Origin: Alkalimarinus coralli
GTDB taxonomy: Bacteria > Pseudomonadota > Gammaproteobacteria > Pseudomonadales > Oleiphilaceae
Direction of reading: 5' to 3'
DNA: 64,000 nt
Assembly (NCBI RefSeq): GCF_023650515.1
Contig: NZ_CP096016.1
Coordinates: 2,194,001 to 2,258,000 of the forward strand
A program made the position numbers and the translations under genes. This document shows, in pieces, positions 1 through 9,522 of the stretch. Below the pieces are notes generated by a model. The model was not told the origin of the DNA, searched no databases, and worked only from the letters and a program-made list of their open reading frames with translations. The stretch's first letter is position 1; every line of letters begins with the position of its first letter.

Positions 1-93
1 AAAATCAAATAAAATAATATTTAGACACACGAATATACAAATATTTACCCGCCCAAAACAGCGCAAACAACAAAAACAAAAGGAAGCTAATAA

Positions 94-666
94 ATGAGAA
101 CATTAAGCACTTTTTTGTTTATTCTCGCTCTTTTTCCTTTAACATCACAAGCAAGAAGTATCAGCGATGTTAAATTGGAAGAGATTATTAAAGTCGATAA
201 CTCAGGGGCAGAGCTAACTCTTAACGGCGCGTCGCTAAGAAAGACCTATATGGTAATCAGCACTTATGTAGGTGGTCTTTACCTGGAGACCCCGTCACAC
301 GATGAAAACAAAATTCTCGAAAGTGACGAACACCGGCGAATGCTTTTTCATGTACTCCTGCGCAAAGTAACTGCACGAAAAATTGCTCAAGCATTAAAAG
401 ATGCCTTAGTGCTTAACATCAGCGTGGAAGAACAAAAGATCCTTGAACCGAATATCAATCAGTTTTTAGCCATGTTTGACGGCAAGTTAAAACGCGGGGA
501 TGAGGTAAATCTTGATTATATTCCTGGAGAGGGAACCAGAGTTATAATCGGTGGTGATAATAAAGGGACAGTACCAGGAAAACAGTTTGCAGATGCTCTC
601 CTTTCGGTATGGATAGGAGAAAACCCAGCAGGCAGCGGCTTTAAGCAAGACATACTGGGTTATTAA
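94..666 (+). CDS. Chalcone isomerase-like periplasmic protein
   Basis: The 190-residue product starts with a signal peptide of about 20 residues (a hydrophobic FLFILALFPL core, probable cleavage after SQA). The rest resembles the bacterial chalcone-isomerase-like family (Chalcone_3 type): an N-terminal strand region with the pattern NGASLRKTYMVISTYVGGLY, then a helical middle and a C-terminal segment ending in VWIGENPAGSGFKQDILGY. Bacterial members are secreted or periplasmic, may bind lipid-like ligands, and have no proven enzymatic role, so no reaction is assigned. An AGGAAG Shine-Dalgarno sequence lies 9 bases before the ATG. The gene stands alone, with AT-rich DNA upstream and a convergent permease gene downstream. 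The family call is fairly secure; the function is unknown. Confidence 0.75.
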   Translation: MRTLSTFLFILALFPLTSQARSISDVKLEEIIKVDNSGAELTLNGASLRKTYMVISTYVGGLYLETPSHDENKILESDEHRRMLFHVLLRKVTARKIAQALKDALVLNISVEEQKILEPNINQFLAMFDGKLKRGDEVNLDYIPGEGTRVIIGGDNKGTVPGKQFADALLSVWIGENPAGSGFKQDILGY

Positions 667-727
667 CGTTCTTAGCCAACTTTCCCGCTCTACTTCTCCA
701 CGCCAGGGATGGCAATATTTCCTCCAT

Positions 728-1777
728 TCACTTGGAAACAGGCCAAGCAGTAAAGACTGCCTTCAACAGCGTTGCCAACGGTATCGCAAAGAATACTCCC
801 CACAACCCCCAAATTCCGCCAAAGAACAAAACAGCAATAATAATGACAACAGGGTGTAAATTTACAACCTCAGAAAAAAGAAGCGGTACCAGAACATTAC
901 CATCAAGGGCCTGAATAATACCGTAAACAACAATTAGATAGAGAAAATCAGACCCCCACCCCCATTGAAAAAACGCAATCATCGCAACAGGTATGGTAAC
1001 GATTGTAGCGCCGATATAGGGCACCAATACTGACAACCCTACCAAAATACCAAGCAAAGCAGCGTAGTTGAGCCCCATAACAACAAATGCTACATAAGTT
1101 ACAACACCTACAATTAGAATTTCTACAACCTTTCCACGGATATAGTTAGCAAACTGCATGTTCATCTCTTGCCAAACACGCGTCATTACGTCTTTATCTC
1201 TTGGAAGAAGGGCTGCCAATGAGTTTAGAATCAACGTCCGATCTTTTAAAAAGAAAAATACCAGTATAGGAACCAAAACAATGTAAATCAGAATCATGAC
1301 AAACACTGGAAAGCTTTCAAGTGATAGCGACACAACCCACTGGCCAAACTTTGCTGCTTCTGATGTCGCTTGATTAAACAGGTTATTCACCGAAGCCTCA
1401 CTCAATAGTGACGGATACTCCTGTGGCAGTAATTTAATATAACTCTGAAGCTCAGAGAACATCCTCGGGAACTCTTTCACCAAAGATGTGACCTGGCCTA
1501 AAACAAGAGGCAACAGGAAAAACAAAAAGGTAAAAAACAAACCTATAAAAAGAATAAAGACAGCCAGTATTGATACTTTTTCATTGAGCCCTCTTGCTAC
1601 CAGCTTACTCACCAACCCTTGAAGAATAAAAGCCAACACAACACTCGCAATAACAGGTGCAAGCAGATCTCCAATCAAGACAACTACGGCCAGCCCGGCA
1701 ATTAACAAAATAAAAAGAACAACAGCCTCTTCATCTGAAAAGTACTTCTCAACCCACGAACGGACAATATTTAACAT
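728..1777 (-). CDS. AI-2E/PerM family transporter
   Basis: The 349-residue multi-span membrane protein has the usual AI-2E/PerM layout. There are paired N-terminal hydrophobic segments (VVLFILLIAGLAVVVLIGDLL and following), a central amphipathic loop of about 100 residues (VKEFPRMFSEL to ATSEAAKF), and a C-terminal set of membrane helices with the conserved LVPYIGA and QALDGNVLVPLLF patterns. Relatives export signalling molecules or act as Na+/H+ antiporters; the substrate here cannot be read from the sequence. The open frame extends 20 codons further upstream, but TAAAGGAG sits at the right distance from the ATG at 1777, so that start was chosen. It is followed in the same direction from the tusA-like gene, and the order permease, tusA, bepA, nadA matches a block also found in Pseudomonas. 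Confidence 0.85.
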   Translation of the reverse strand: MLNIVRSWVEKYFSDEEAVVLFILLIAGLAVVVLIGDLLAPVIASVVLAFILQGLVSKLVARGLNEKVSILAVFILFIGLFFTFLFFLLPLVLGQVTSLVKEFPRMFSELQSYIKLLPQEYPSLLSEASVNNLFNQATSEAAKFGQWVVSLSLESFPVFVMILIYIVLVPILVFFFLKDRTLILNSLAALLPRDKDVMTRVWQEMNMQFANYIRGKVVEILIVGVVTYVAFVVMGLNYAALLGILVGLSVLVPYIGATIVTIPVAMIAFFQWGWGSDFLYLIVVYGIIQALDGNVLVPLLFSEVVNLHPVVIIIAVLFFGGIWGLWGVFFAIPLATLLKAVFTAWPVSK

Positions 1778-1918
1778 CCAGGCTCCTTTAGCTCGCCTTA
1801 AATACTTTAGGTAAAATGCATCGCATGAAAAATGCACTAAACAAACTTCATCGTTACCAATCGCCTCTCAGTAAGTCATCGCTAACTGAGTTGATTAGTT
1901 AACAACATTCAAGCGGTA

Positions 1919-2152
1919 TCAGTCGCCTTTTAATATTAAATAGCAGTAGCAACCGTCTTCTTCAAAATTTTCCAATAACTGATTTGAACTTAAATCAGTA
2001 AATGACTTAAAGTCTCTTACAGATCCGGGATCTGTTGTCTTAACCAACAATTGCTGCCCAGCCGTCATTTTATTTAAAGCCTGCTTCGCTTTTAAGAGAG
2101 GCATAGGGCAACTCAACCCCACAACATCTAAAACAACATCTATCTCAGCCAT
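1919..2152 (-). CDS. TusA/SirA-family sulfur carrier protein
   Basis: This is a 77-residue TusA-fold protein. The hallmark motif GLSCPMPLLKAK supplies the cysteine that carries a persulfide in this family, and DPGSVRDF follows at the usual distance. The open frame runs 41 codons further upstream, but those residues do not belong to the family; family length and the N-terminus MAEIDVVLDVVGLSCP favour the ATG at 2152, preceded by an AGGA about 11 bases upstream. It is transcribed with the PerM-type permease and divergently from bepA. In Pseudomonas aeruginosa the gene in the equivalent position (PA1006) is linked to molybdenum cofactor and nitrate respiration; assigning that role here is inference from position. 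Confidence 0.85.
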   Translation of the reverse strand: MAEIDVVLDVVGLSCPMPLLKAKQALNKMTAGQQLLVKTTDPGSVRDFKSFTDLSSNQLLENFEEDGCYCYLILKGD

Positions 2153-2359
2153 ACCCGAAACATTCCTACTAACGGTTAGTTCGAACCTAAACGGATCAAA
2201 AGTCAATAAATCACAATATGCACGCAATTGTAACTTAAGTTCGACAATATAGGGTGACGATATCGAAAAATTCAACCTACTCCTGCCTTGTAGTTGCGTT
2301 AATAACAGTTTATTTTTATTGTCTTACACTGTATTACGACAGCTCCGGATTTCATCTAT

Positions 2360-3820
2360 ATGAATAAATGCTTCTCTGTTGCACCGATACTTTTCTTATG
2401 GTTCACCTTCTCTCACACCTCTGCTACACATGCGGCATCTAATGACCTGCCATCACTGGGAGACGCCACCTCTGGTTTTATCTCCCTACAGCAAGAGAAA
2501 GCGTTAGGGAACTCATGGCTCAGATCCCTCAGACGACAAGTGAAGACATTTCATGACCCACTTACATACAACTATCTAACCAGCCTTGTGTCGAGACTGG
2601 CACCAAACTCAGAGCTGACGGATCGCGACCTAAATCTTGTCATCGTAGATAGCCCAGTCATGAATGCATTCGCCGTACCTGGCGGCGTGATGGGGATAAA
2701 TGCAGGCCTATTCATTCATTCGAGTTCAGAGCAGGAATTTGCCTCTGTTGTCGCACATGAAATCGCCCATTTAAGTCAAAGACATTATGCTCGCAGCCTT
2801 GAAAGACAACAAAAAACAGCCCCCTTGGCACTCGCCGGGCTGCTCGCTAGCGTAATCATTGCGGCAACAACAAACACAGATGCAGGTATTGCAGCCCTTG
2901 CGAGCACTCAGGCTCTGAGCATTCAGTCGCAATTAAGCTACTCTAGACAAAACGAGCAAGAAGCCGACAGGATTGGCATTCAAACTCTTTATGACTCAAA
3001 CATGGATCCAAAGGCGATGCCCTCTATGTTCGAAAGAATGTTGCGAGAGGCCCGTCTATACGGAAACAGGCCTCCCGAATACCTATCTACTCACCCGGTA
3101 ACAGAGTCACGTGTGGCAGACTCAAGAAACCGTGCAGAACAATACCCAGTTAAAGCATACAGCGAGGACTTGGAGTTTCACCTTATTCGGAGCCGAATTA
3201 TGCTCCACTTTTCCGAGTCAGCTGAATCGGCGATCCGCCACTTTAAATCAACAATCGACGAAGGAAATACGTTTAACAAAACTGCCAGTCAATACGGCCT
3301 GGCCATCGCCTATAACAAAGCAGGCAAACCAGAAAAAGCTGAGGAAATAATTGACGCACTCCTTATCCGTAACCCAAACAGGATTATTTTTATGATTGCC
3401 AAGGCAGAGGCAATGGCAAAAAAAGGCGAAATTGACAACAGCATTGCTCTACTTAAAAAACACCTGAAAAGAAATCCGGGCAATTATGCAATTACATGGG
3501 AGCTATCGAAACAAGTCGCAAAAAGAGGAAATATAAATGACTTGGGCGAATCAGAGTCACTGCTTTTATCGCTGACAAGGAACCATCCAAACGAGCCTAA
3601 AATATGGTATACCTTAGCAGAGATAAATGGGGAGGCAGGAAATATTGTTCAATTGCATCGATCCAGAGCGGAGTTTTTCTACTTAATCGGTGAAATAGAT
3701 GATGCTCTTTTGCAACTTCAACAAGCCTTAAAGAAAAGCCAGGGAAATACTCAGGTGACCGCTACAATACAGCAGAGAATTGACGATCTTTACAAAGCCA
3801 AAAAAGGAATCAATTTTTAG
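2360..3820 (+). CDS. bepA: BepA-like periplasmic M48 metalloprotease with TPRs
   Basis: The 486-residue protein has a signal peptide (about 25 residues ending in THA), an M48 zinc metallopeptidase domain and C-terminal tetratricopeptide repeats from about residue 290. The zinc site is visible as H133-E134-x-x-H137 (VAHEIAHLSQ) with E201 in QEADRIG as third ligand. The N-terminal part has the LGDATSGFISLQQEKALG segment typical of BepA/YfgC, which assembles or degrades outer-membrane proteins such as LptD in the periplasm. No strong Shine-Dalgarno precedes the ATG at 2360. The TAG stop codon is formed at the junction with a MITE inserted immediately downstream; removing the element restores TAA at the same place, so the protein is unchanged. 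Confidence 0.9.
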   Translation: MNKCFSVAPILFLWFTFSHTSATHAASNDLPSLGDATSGFISLQQEKALGNSWLRSLRRQVKTFHDPLTYNYLTSLVSRLAPNSELTDRDLNLVIVDSPVMNAFAVPGGVMGINAGLFIHSSSEQEFASVVAHEIAHLSQRHYARSLERQQKTAPLALAGLLASVIIAATTNTDAGIAALASTQALSIQSQLSYSRQNEQEADRIGIQTLYDSNMDPKAMPSMFERMLREARLYGNRPPEYLSTHPVTESRVADSRNRAEQYPVKAYSEDLEFHLIRSRIMLHFSESAESAIRHFKSTIDEGNTFNKTASQYGLAIAYNKAGKPEKAEEIIDALLIRNPNRIIFMIAKAEAMAKKGEIDNSIALLKKHLKRNPGNYAITWELSKQVAKRGNINDLGESESLLLSLTRNHPNEPKIWYTLAEINGEAGNIVQLHRSRAEFFYLIGEIDDALLQLQQALKKSQGNTQVTATIQQRIDDLYKAKKGINF

Positions 3821-3959
3821 AGAGCTTTGCACGATGTTATGAGCGAAGCAAAGACAAGGCAAAAAATGACGAAAAAGCGCAGTTTATGGTCTATAAATGA
3901 GCATTTTGAGCCATTTTTTAACGATGAATTTGTAAGCGCAGTAGTCGTGCAAGACTCTC
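3820..3959 (+). mobile_element. MITE copy 1 (140 bp)
   Basis: The element begins GAGAGCTTTGCACGA and ends TCGTGCAAGACTCTC, so its ends form imperfect inverted repeats of about 16 bp. It is flanked by a 5-bp direct duplication TTTTA (3815-3819 and 3960-3964). Three more full copies occur in the window (12881-13020, 45172-45311, 48997-49139). It has no transposase and its short open frame is incidental, so it is a non-autonomous miniature transposon. The outer ~55 bases at both ends are loosely complementary, so the element may fold into a long hairpin. It fills most of the spacer between the convergent bepA and nadA genes. The parent transposon was not identified. Confidence 0.85.
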
Positions 3960-4019
3960 TTTTAATTCCCCTTTTTTGGCTGAATAGCACCACTAACTAC
4001 AATCATTATCGAGTCAGGC

Positions 4020-5081
4020 TTACGCTGAAACTGCTGAGCGTTTGTTCTTATTGGCGGAAAAGTCAAGCATGCGTCTAAGAGGAACCAAAGCCCTCTCCCT
4101 TAAACGATCATCAACGAAAATTTCCTGATCACCCTTCTCTAGAACATCGGCCAGGTTTTCAAGCCCGTTCATTGCCATCCAGGGGCAATGAGCGCAGCTC
4201 CTGCACGTAGCGCCTGTACCGGCCGTTGGAGCCTCTATAAATGTTTTGCCAGGTGCCAACTGCTGCATTTTGTAAAAAATACCGCTATCCGTTGCGACTA
4301 TAAACTCATTATTATCCATTGTTTGTGCCGCTTGAATTAGCTGTGAGGTCGACCCTACAACATCTGCAATCTCTACGACAGACTCTGGAGACTCAGGGTG
4401 AACCAAAACAGCAGCATTAGGGTAAAGGTGCTTCAAATCATGAATGCCTTTAGCCTTAAACTCTTCATGAACAATACAGGAGCCATCCCAAAGCAACACA
4501 TCTGCACCAGTGGTCTTTTTAACATAGCCACCAAGATATTTATCTGGAGCCCAAAGAATTTTTTCTCCAGTCGAATCCAGATGTTCCACAACATCCAACG
4601 CAATACTTGATGTAACGACCCAGTCAGCTCTTGCCTTAACAGCAGCGGAGGTATTTGCATAGACGACGACTGTTCGATCCGGGTGTTGATCACAAAATGC
4701 TGAAAACTCGTCGGCATCACAACCGATATCCAGCGAGCAAGTTGCTTCTAGGGTAGGCATCAGAACCCTTTTCTCAGGGTTTAAAATTTTTGCCGTTTCC
4801 CCCATGAATTTAACACCTGCAACGACCAGGGTTGATGCAGGGTGTTGATTTCCGAAACGTGCCATTTCGAGGGAGTCAGATACACAGCCCCCTGTTTCTT
4901 CTGCAAGCTCCTGTAATACTGCACTTGTATAGTAGTGAGCAACCAGCACCGCATTCTCTCGAACAAGCAATGCTTTTATCTTGTCTTTGTACGCCTCACG
5001 CTCTTCCGCACTAAGCTCAAGGGCTTCATGCTCATGTGCGAAATGCTCTTGCACAAGAATACTATCAGAAGTTTTACTCAT
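4020..5081 (-). CDS. nadA: Quinolinate synthase A
   Basis: The 353-residue NadA condenses iminoaspartate with dihydroxyacetone phosphate to quinolinate, the committed route to NAD. The three [4Fe-4S] ligands are in the expected places: C115 ([10 protein letters not shown]), C202 (GSCIVHEEF) and C299 in the CRSCAHC motif near the C-terminus, matching E. coli C113, C200 and C297. Other family patterns are [28 protein letters not shown] and [13 protein letters not shown]. An AGGTGAG Shine-Dalgarno precedes the ATG. The gene is convergent with bepA across a MITE and lies downstream of the tRNA-Lys pair on the same strand. The nadA/bepA/tusA neighbourhood is conserved in pseudomonads. Confidence 0.97.
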   Translation of the reverse strand: MSKTSDSILVQEHFAHEHEALELSAEEREAYKDKIKALLVRENAVLVAHYYTSAVLQELAEETGGCVSDSLEMARFGNQHPASTLVVAGVKFMGETAKILNPEKRVLMPTLEATCSLDIGCDADEFSAFCDQHPDRTVVVYANTSAAVKARADWVVTSSIALDVVEHLDSTGEKILWAPDKYLGGYVKKTTGADVLLWDGSCIVHEEFKAKGIHDLKHLYPNAAVLVHPESPESVVEIADVVGSTSQLIQAAQTMDNNEFIVATDSGIFYKMQQLAPGKTFIEAPTAGTGATCRSCAHCPWMAMNGLENLADVLEKGDQEIFVDDRLRERALVPLRRMLDFSANKNKRSAVSA

Positions 5082-5233
5082 TTAAGGCTCACCTAAAAAT
5101 AGATCAACACGCTCGATATTCAATTGTCGCAATCAAAAACCGAGACCCCATTGAAATGACACACCGGCCTATTTACCGCCGCTAAATCATTTTCTATGCA
5201 CTCATATTTTACCAGATTTCGATTCCAGAAACG

Positions 5234-5262
5234 AAAAAGGGAGCCTAATAGGCTCCCTTTCA
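5234..5262 (-). terminator. Intrinsic terminator after the tRNA-Lys pair
   Basis: Read on the minus strand, a perfect 10-bp stem AAAGGGAGCC/GGCTCCCTTT with a 5-base loop is followed by further T residues. It starts within 6 bases of the CCA end of the promoter-distal tRNA gene, so it ends the tRNA transcript before nadA. Confidence 0.88.
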
Positions 5263-5265
5263 AGA

Positions 5266-5341
5266 TGGTGGGTCGTGGGCGACTCGAACGCCCGACCAAT
5301 TGGTTAAAAGCCAACTGCTCTACCAACTGAGCTAACGACCC
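5266..5341 (-). tRNA. tRNA-Lys (TTT), distal copy
   Basis: The 76-nt tRNA includes an encoded CCA. The acceptor stem GGGTCGT/ACGACCC, the D-arm GCTCAGTTGGTAGAGC and the T-arm with GTTCGAGTC are complete. The anticodon loop CTTTTAA gives anticodon TTT (lysine AAA/AAG). It is identical to the copy 97 bases upstream and is followed directly by a strong terminator. Confidence 0.97.
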
Positions 5342-5438
5342 TAACTGGTTGATAAAAATTGTTAACAAACAAAAAGCCATTTCTTTGCTTTTCATCGTTT
5401 GGAATAATCCACCAACTCTTATCAAATATTTAAATAAG

Positions 5439-5514
5439 TGGTGGGTCGTGGGCGACTCGAACGCCCGACCAATTGGTTAAAAGCCAACTGCTCTACCAAC
5501 TGAGCTAACGACCC
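5439..5514 (-). tRNA. tRNA-Lys (TTT), proximal copy
   Basis: This is a 76-nt gene identical to the copy at 5266-5341, including the encoded CCA and the TTT anticodon. It is the first gene of a two-tRNA transcript with a probable promoter immediately upstream. It lies just downstream of the tol-pal-cpoB genes, where pseudomonads also carry a lysine tRNA (there after queE/queC, which are absent here). Confidence 0.97.
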
Positions 5515-5527
5515 AAACGAGGCGCAT

Positions 5528-5555
5528 ATACTACTGTTTTTTTTTGGAATAACAA
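5528..5555 (-). promoter_or_regulatory. Probable sigma-70 promoter of the tRNA-Lys pair
   Basis: On the minus strand TTGTTA (5555-5550) and TAGTAT (5533-5528) are separated by 16 bases, followed by a GC-rich discriminator GCGCC just before the first tRNA. A GC-rich discriminator is typical of stringently controlled stable-RNA promoters. An overlapping TATATG is an alternative -10. Confidence 0.5.
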
Positions 5556-5651
5556 GCCCAAATTTAATTTTTTTAGCCAAGTTTTCAATTTTTGTTTATA
5601 CACTCAATCAAACATAACCTGTAAAACCAACAGGGTGTACTCGGCTAGTAC

Positions 5652-6479
5652 TTAAAGCTTCGCTTTATACTCTTTTGCAAGCCTTGCAGCTGAGCTTTCG
5701 GGGTAACGCTTAACAACCTCTGAAAGATAAAATTTAGCGTCACTTAGCTTGTCCAGACGGTGATATGTTACCCCAAGTTTAAACATTGCATCTGCGGCTT
5801 TTCGGTGATCAGGAAAGCTACCCACAACAACCGTAAACGCTTGTCGGGCCTGTTCAAACTTTGGCATAACCAAATACACTTCTCCCAACCAGTAGTATGC
5901 ATTGCCTGCTAAATCACTATCAGGATAAAGCTCAATAAATTTATGCAGTTCATCGACAGCCTGATCGTATTTCTTTTGTTTAATCAGGTCATACGCCTGC
6001 TGGTACTTCCGCTGTTGTTTTGCAGATGGCTCCGACTTAACTTTAGCCAATGACGCGGCACTGGTTACCCCTGGCGCATTTTTTGTATCCGGCTGCGGTA
6101 CTTTAGAAGACGTATTGTGGACTGCTTGTCCTATCGGGATGGATGCCGAGGCAGAACCGGAGTTGGCTTTCGCTCCCTCTTTAAGCTTAAGTATTCGCTG
6201 GTCAAGGTCACGATAACGATCACGCCCCTGCTGCTTTAACTGCTTAATTTGATGACTTTGCTGCTCAACAATTCCGCGGAGTTCTTGAACTTCTTGCTGA
6301 AGCTGCTCGACCATAAACAGTAACTCAGAATTGGCACTGAGTTGAGCTGGCGTAGAAGAAGGACTTGAATGGGATGAAGTAGCAGATTGAGCAGGCCTAG
6401 CCTGAAAAGTGGGGGTAGATTGAGCAAACGCACTGCCTATACAAGACAGTGCGAGCGCAAGAGAAAGTACTCTCTTCAT
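5652..6479 (-). CDS. cpoB: Cell division coordinator CpoB (YbgF)
   Basis: The 275-residue periplasmic protein has a 19-residue signal peptide (MKRVLSLALALSCIGSAFA), a short coiled coil from about 50 to 95 (LMVEQLQQEVQELRGIVEQ), and a linker rich in Ser, Ala and Lys. The C-terminal block holds three TPR-like repeats (YDLIKQKKYDQAVDELHKF, AYYWLGEVYLVMPKFEQA, MFKLGVTYHRLDKLSDA). In E. coli CpoB binds TolA and PBP1B and couples outer-membrane constriction to septal peptidoglycan synthesis. It is the last gene of the tol-pal block, 20 bases after pal. Confidence 0.95.
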   Translation of the reverse strand: MKRVLSLALALSCIGSAFAQSTPTFQARPAQSATSSHSSPSSTPAQLSANSELLFMVEQLQQEVQELRGIVEQQSHQIKQLKQQGRDRYRDLDQRILKLKEGAKANSGSASASIPIGQAVHNTSSKVPQPDTKNAPGVTSAASLAKVKSEPSAKQQRKYQQAYDLIKQKKYDQAVDELHKFIELYPDSDLAGNAYYWLGEVYLVMPKFEQARQAFTVVVGSFPDHRKAADAMFKLGVTYHRLDKLSDAKFYLSEVVKRYPESSAARLAKEYKAKL

Positions 6480-6499
6480 AGCAATATTAAGAACTCATC

Positions 6500-7075
6500 T
6501 TATTTGTATTCAATAAATACACGACGATTCTTAGCCCAGTCACTCTCACTGTGGCCTGTTGCTGCTGGCTTTTCTTCACCATAGCTCACAACTTCTATCT
6601 GCGTGCGAGAAACACCATTTACAACCAGAAAACGTTCAACTGACTGAGCTCGACGCTCGCCCAGCGCAAGGTTGTACTCTTTAGTACCTCGCTCATCAGA
6701 GTGACCTTCCAGTGTTACACTTACATTTGGGTTAGCCGCCAAAAACGCTGCATGAGCCATCAACGCTGCACGAGACTCAGGCTTAACCGAAGATTTATCG
6801 AAGTCAAAGTAGAAAGTGCGAATTTCACGTAAAACAGCGTCTTCTTTTTCTTTAGCCAGACGCTCCATCTCAGCTTGCTTAGCTGCCATCTCTTCAGATG
6901 TTAACGTTTCACCTTCACCAGGCGCACTTACTACAGCGCCACCAGACTGATCTACAGGCGTCACATCAGCACCAGAAGTAGCAGCATCATCAGTCGTGCT
7001 GTTTGATGCACAACCTGCTAATACAGAGGCGGATAATACAAGAGCTAGAGCGTGCTTAGTTGATATCGCTTTCAT
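6500..7075 (-). CDS. pal: Peptidoglycan-associated lipoprotein Pal
   Basis: The 191-residue outer-membrane lipoprotein has a signal peptide ending in the lipobox VLAGC, with C22 as the lipidated residue. An acidic Ser/Thr/Gly/Ala linker with a short coiled stretch ([19 protein letters not shown]) leads to an OmpA-like peptidoglycan-binding domain: [39 protein letters not shown] and [11 protein letters not shown] carry the diaminopimelate-binding residues. Pal anchors the outer membrane to the wall and interacts with TolB. TAAGGAAA precedes the ATG. The 105-base gap from tolB is larger than the others in the block and could hold an internal promoter. Confidence 0.97.
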   Translation of the reverse strand: MKAISTKHALALVLSASVLAGCASNSTTDDAATSGADVTPVDQSGGAVVSAPGEGETLTSEEMAAKQAEMERLAKEKEDAVLREIRTFYFDFDKSSVKPESRAALMAHAAFLAANPNVSVTLEGHSDERGTKEYNLALGERRAQSVERFLVVNGVSRTQIEVVSYGEEKPAATGHSESDWAKNRRVFIEYK

Positions 7076-7180
7076 TATTTTTCCTTAATTATGGCTTAAC
7101 AAAATTTTTAAAGTGTTTCTTTCCAAAAATCAAACAGTACTTTTCGCTTCAAAGTAGCCTATTCTAAATCTATTAACGCT

Positions 7181-8482
7181 TTACTTCAAAAAGGGTGACC
7201 AAGCGGGCTCTCTCACATCACCCTCTTCTGCTGGCAGGAAATATTTTGACCGCCCATCCACTGAAACCACCGCCAATACGCCCTTTCTACCTCTTTGTGT
7301 CGAATAAATCAACATTCTATCATTTGGCGCCAGGCTTGGTGATTCATCTAACGATGTTTCTGTCAGGGTTCGCTCATTGCCGGTTTCCAAATTAAGCGTC
7401 GCTATATTAAAAGAACCTTGAGACTGATGTACGTAAAAAATGCTCTGCCCATCTTCACTAAATCTGGGGCGGGCATTATAACGCCCTTCAAACGTTAACC
7501 TCTCAGGCCTCTGGTCACCCACATTCATACGATAAACTTGGGGACTCCCACTTCGATCACTGGTAAACACAATTTGCCTTCCGTCAGGAGACCAGCTTGC
7601 TTCCGTATCAATGGAGTAGTGTCGCGTATATCTTGTCAGCTTTTTAGTTGCTAAATCAAGTCTGTATATCTCCGCATTGCCATCTTTCGATAATGTGATG
7701 GCAAGCGATTTTCCATCAGGAGACCACGATGGAGCACCATTTAACCCTTTGTGAGCGGAAACCCGTTCCCGTTTACCCGTTGCAATAATATGCGTGTAGA
7801 TTGCAGGTCTACCACTTTCAAATGATACATAAGCTAACTTTTTACCATCAGGCGACCAAGCGGTCGAAAGAATAGGTTCGGATGTTTTAAGCAATGTAAA
7901 TGAGCGGCGACCGTCCGCGTCTGCAACCTGCAACCGATATTCCGACTTTCCTGCAGCAGACACCTGAAGGGTTATGTAGGATATCTTGGTTGAGAACGCG
8001 CCACGAATACCCGTTATCGCCTCATAAATAGCGTCACTGATATGATGAGCTAAATCTCTTAGCCCTTTTTCGCTACCTGATACCACCTCACCAACAATTC
8101 GCTGCTGCTGGTTCACATCAAACAGCTCGTACTGGATTTTATAGGCTTTGGTGTACTTCGAGTATTCGATATTTCCGATCACCAGGTAGTTTTGTTTCAA
8201 CAATCGCCAGTCCCGGTAATAGACCTCTTTGGCGCTCGTCGGCAAACTTAGCATTCTATTGGTTGCCAGCGGCTCAAACTCCCCGCTTCGCTGTAGGTCT
8301 TCAGTAACTATCTTACTGATATCTTCAGGAATAGCGCCTGCGCTCTTATTTGTGAAAGGAACAATGGCTATGGGTATTGCCGAGTCTGAACCCCGATCAA
8401 TAATAATCGTCAATTCAGCGGTTGATACCCTTGAACAAACAATGAGTAATAAAAACCAAATAACTGTATATTGTTTTCTCAA
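7181..8482 (-). CDS. tolB: Tol-Pal system beta-propeller protein TolB
   Basis: The 433-residue periplasmic protein has a signal peptide ([16 protein letters not shown]), the N-terminal TolB domain ([19 protein letters not shown]) and a C-terminal beta-propeller built of repeated [18 protein letters not shown] and [15 protein letters not shown] blades. It binds Pal and TolA. No ATG is available near the N-terminus. TTG codons occur at 8488 and 8482. The AGGAAG inside the end of tolA is only 3 bases from the first but a normal distance from the second, so 8482 was preferred; 8488 would overlap tolA by 4 bases as TTGA. Either start keeps the signal peptide intact. Confidence 0.95.
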   Translation of the reverse strand: MRKQYTVIWFLLLIVCSRVSTAELTIIIDRGSDSAIPIAIVPFTNKSAGAIPEDISKIVTEDLQRSGEFEPLATNRMLSLPTSAKEVYYRDWRLLKQNYLVIGNIEYSKYTKAYKIQYELFDVNQQQRIVGEVVSGSEKGLRDLAHHISDAIYEAITGIRGAFSTKISYITLQVSAAGKSEYRLQVADADGRRSFTLLKTSEPILSTAWSPDGKKLAYVSFESGRPAIYTHIIATGKRERVSAHKGLNGAPSWSPDGKSLAITLSKDGNAEIYRLDLATKKLTRYTRHYSIDTEASWSPDGRQIVFTSDRSGSPQVYRMNVGDQRPERLTFEGRYNARPRFSEDGQSIFYVHQSQGSFNIATLNLETGNERTLTETSLDESPSLAPNDRMLIYSTQRGRKGVLAVVSVDGRSKYFLPAEEGDVREPAWSPFLK

Positions 8483-8484
8483 AA

Positions 8485-9522
8485 TCAATCTTCCTGATGT
8501 ACAAATACCATAATAAGCTTCCGAAAGTTTCGTTCAAAAATCTGATTATCGGAAGGAACCGGATACCTAGATATTGATTTAGCAGCGCTTACTGCTGAAC
8601 TGTCGTATACAGAGCTTCCGCTACTTTTTACAATTTCGACTCTGTTTAACTCCCCTGTAGGGAAAAGATAAAACCTCAACGTAACAGACATTCCTTCTCG
8701 TGCGCTAGGCGGTTTGTGCCAGTTTCGAGTAACCTTAGCGCGAATGAGCGCTATAAACCGATCAACCTCATTCATCTCTGCGATTTGATCTGCTTTTAAC
8801 TGTTCAAGCCTTTGCTGTTCACGAATCTGCGCTTCTATTTGCCGCTGTCGATCCTGTTCAGCTTTTAGCATCATTTCCTGAAGTTGCGCCTCTTGTCTTT
8901 CCCTTTGCAGCGCTTCCTGCTTCTCACGCTCTTCTTTCAGTTTTTTTTCTTTAGCTCTTTTGGCCTCTTCATCACGCCGTTTCTTCTCTTCAAGGCGCTT
9001 CTTCTCTTTAAACTTTTTCTGCTCTTCCTGTTTTTTCTTCAATAAGGCTTTCTTTTTGGCATCTTCTTTCTTCTTTTTCTCAGCAGCTTTCTTTTTAGCA
9101 AGTTCTTTTTGTTTTTGTGTTTCTAGCTTTCTCTTCCTTTCGGCTTCCTTTTTCTTCTTGTCTGCCCGTTTCTTTTTCTCAGCTTCTTGCTTCTTTTTTT
9201 CCGCCACTCGCTTTTTTTTCAGCTCCTCTGCCCTTTTTTGCTCCTTTAACTTCTTTTCTTGCTCTTTTTTCTTATTTAAAACATCGATGTCAGCAGCATT
9301 AACAACCACTGCATTAATGTGCCTGGGCGCAACAACTGGCTTAACCTCAGCATTTGATACCCAGCTTGATGACAAGAGGAGCAACAGGCCAAGGTGAAGC
9401 GTTAAAGCGAAGGTAAACGAGCGACGATAACTCTTATCCAAGCTGTTCCAGAATTGTTTTAAAGCCGCTGCCTGAAAGTAACCTTTTTTACCCAAAGGCT
9501 TGCCGGATTCGCTTTTACTCAT
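8485..9522 (-). CDS. tolA: Cell envelope integrity protein TolA
   Basis: The 345-residue inner-membrane protein has one N-terminal membrane anchor ([18 protein letters not shown], about 38-55). A long Lys/Glu/Ala-rich helical domain follows (about 85-245, repeated KKK, AEKKK and EEQKK blocks) and spans the periplasm. The C-terminal TolA III domain is [55 protein letters not shown] in short. TolA links the TolQ-TolR motor to TolB and Pal. The ATG overlaps the tolR stop as ATGA, indicating coupled translation. The highly biased composition produces long spurious open frames on the opposite strand. Confidence 0.96.
   Translation of the reverse strand: MSKSESGKPLGKKGYFQAAALKQFWNSLDKSYRRSFTFALTLHLGLLLLLSSSWVSNAEVKPVVAPRHINAVVVNAADIDVLNKKKEQEKKLKEQKRAEELKKKRVAEKKKQEAEKKKRADKKKKEAERKRKLETQKQKELAKKKAAEKKKKEDAKKKALLKKKQEEQKKFKEKKRLEEKKRRDEEAKRAKEKKLKEEREKQEALQRERQEAQLQEMMLKAEQDRQRQIEAQIREQQRLEQLKADQIAEMNEVDRFIALIRAKVTRNWHKPPSAREGMSVTLRFYLFPTGELNRVEIVKSSGSSVYDSSAVSAAKSISRYPVPSDNQIFERNFRKLIMVFVHQED

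Noticed and set aside
3827-4078. 83-codon plus-strand frame between bepA and nadA
   Set aside because: Most of it is the MITE, and the same frame fragments appear in the other copies with changes that are not protein-like; it then overlaps the nadA 3' end.
5120-5425. 101-codon frame over the tRNA-Lys region
   Set aside because: It covers a complete tRNA and its terminator in the same strand; not a protein gene.
8960-9397. Phe/Ser-rich plus-strand frame opposite tolA
   Set aside because: It is the complement of the Lys/Glu-rich TolA helical domain; composition explains it.
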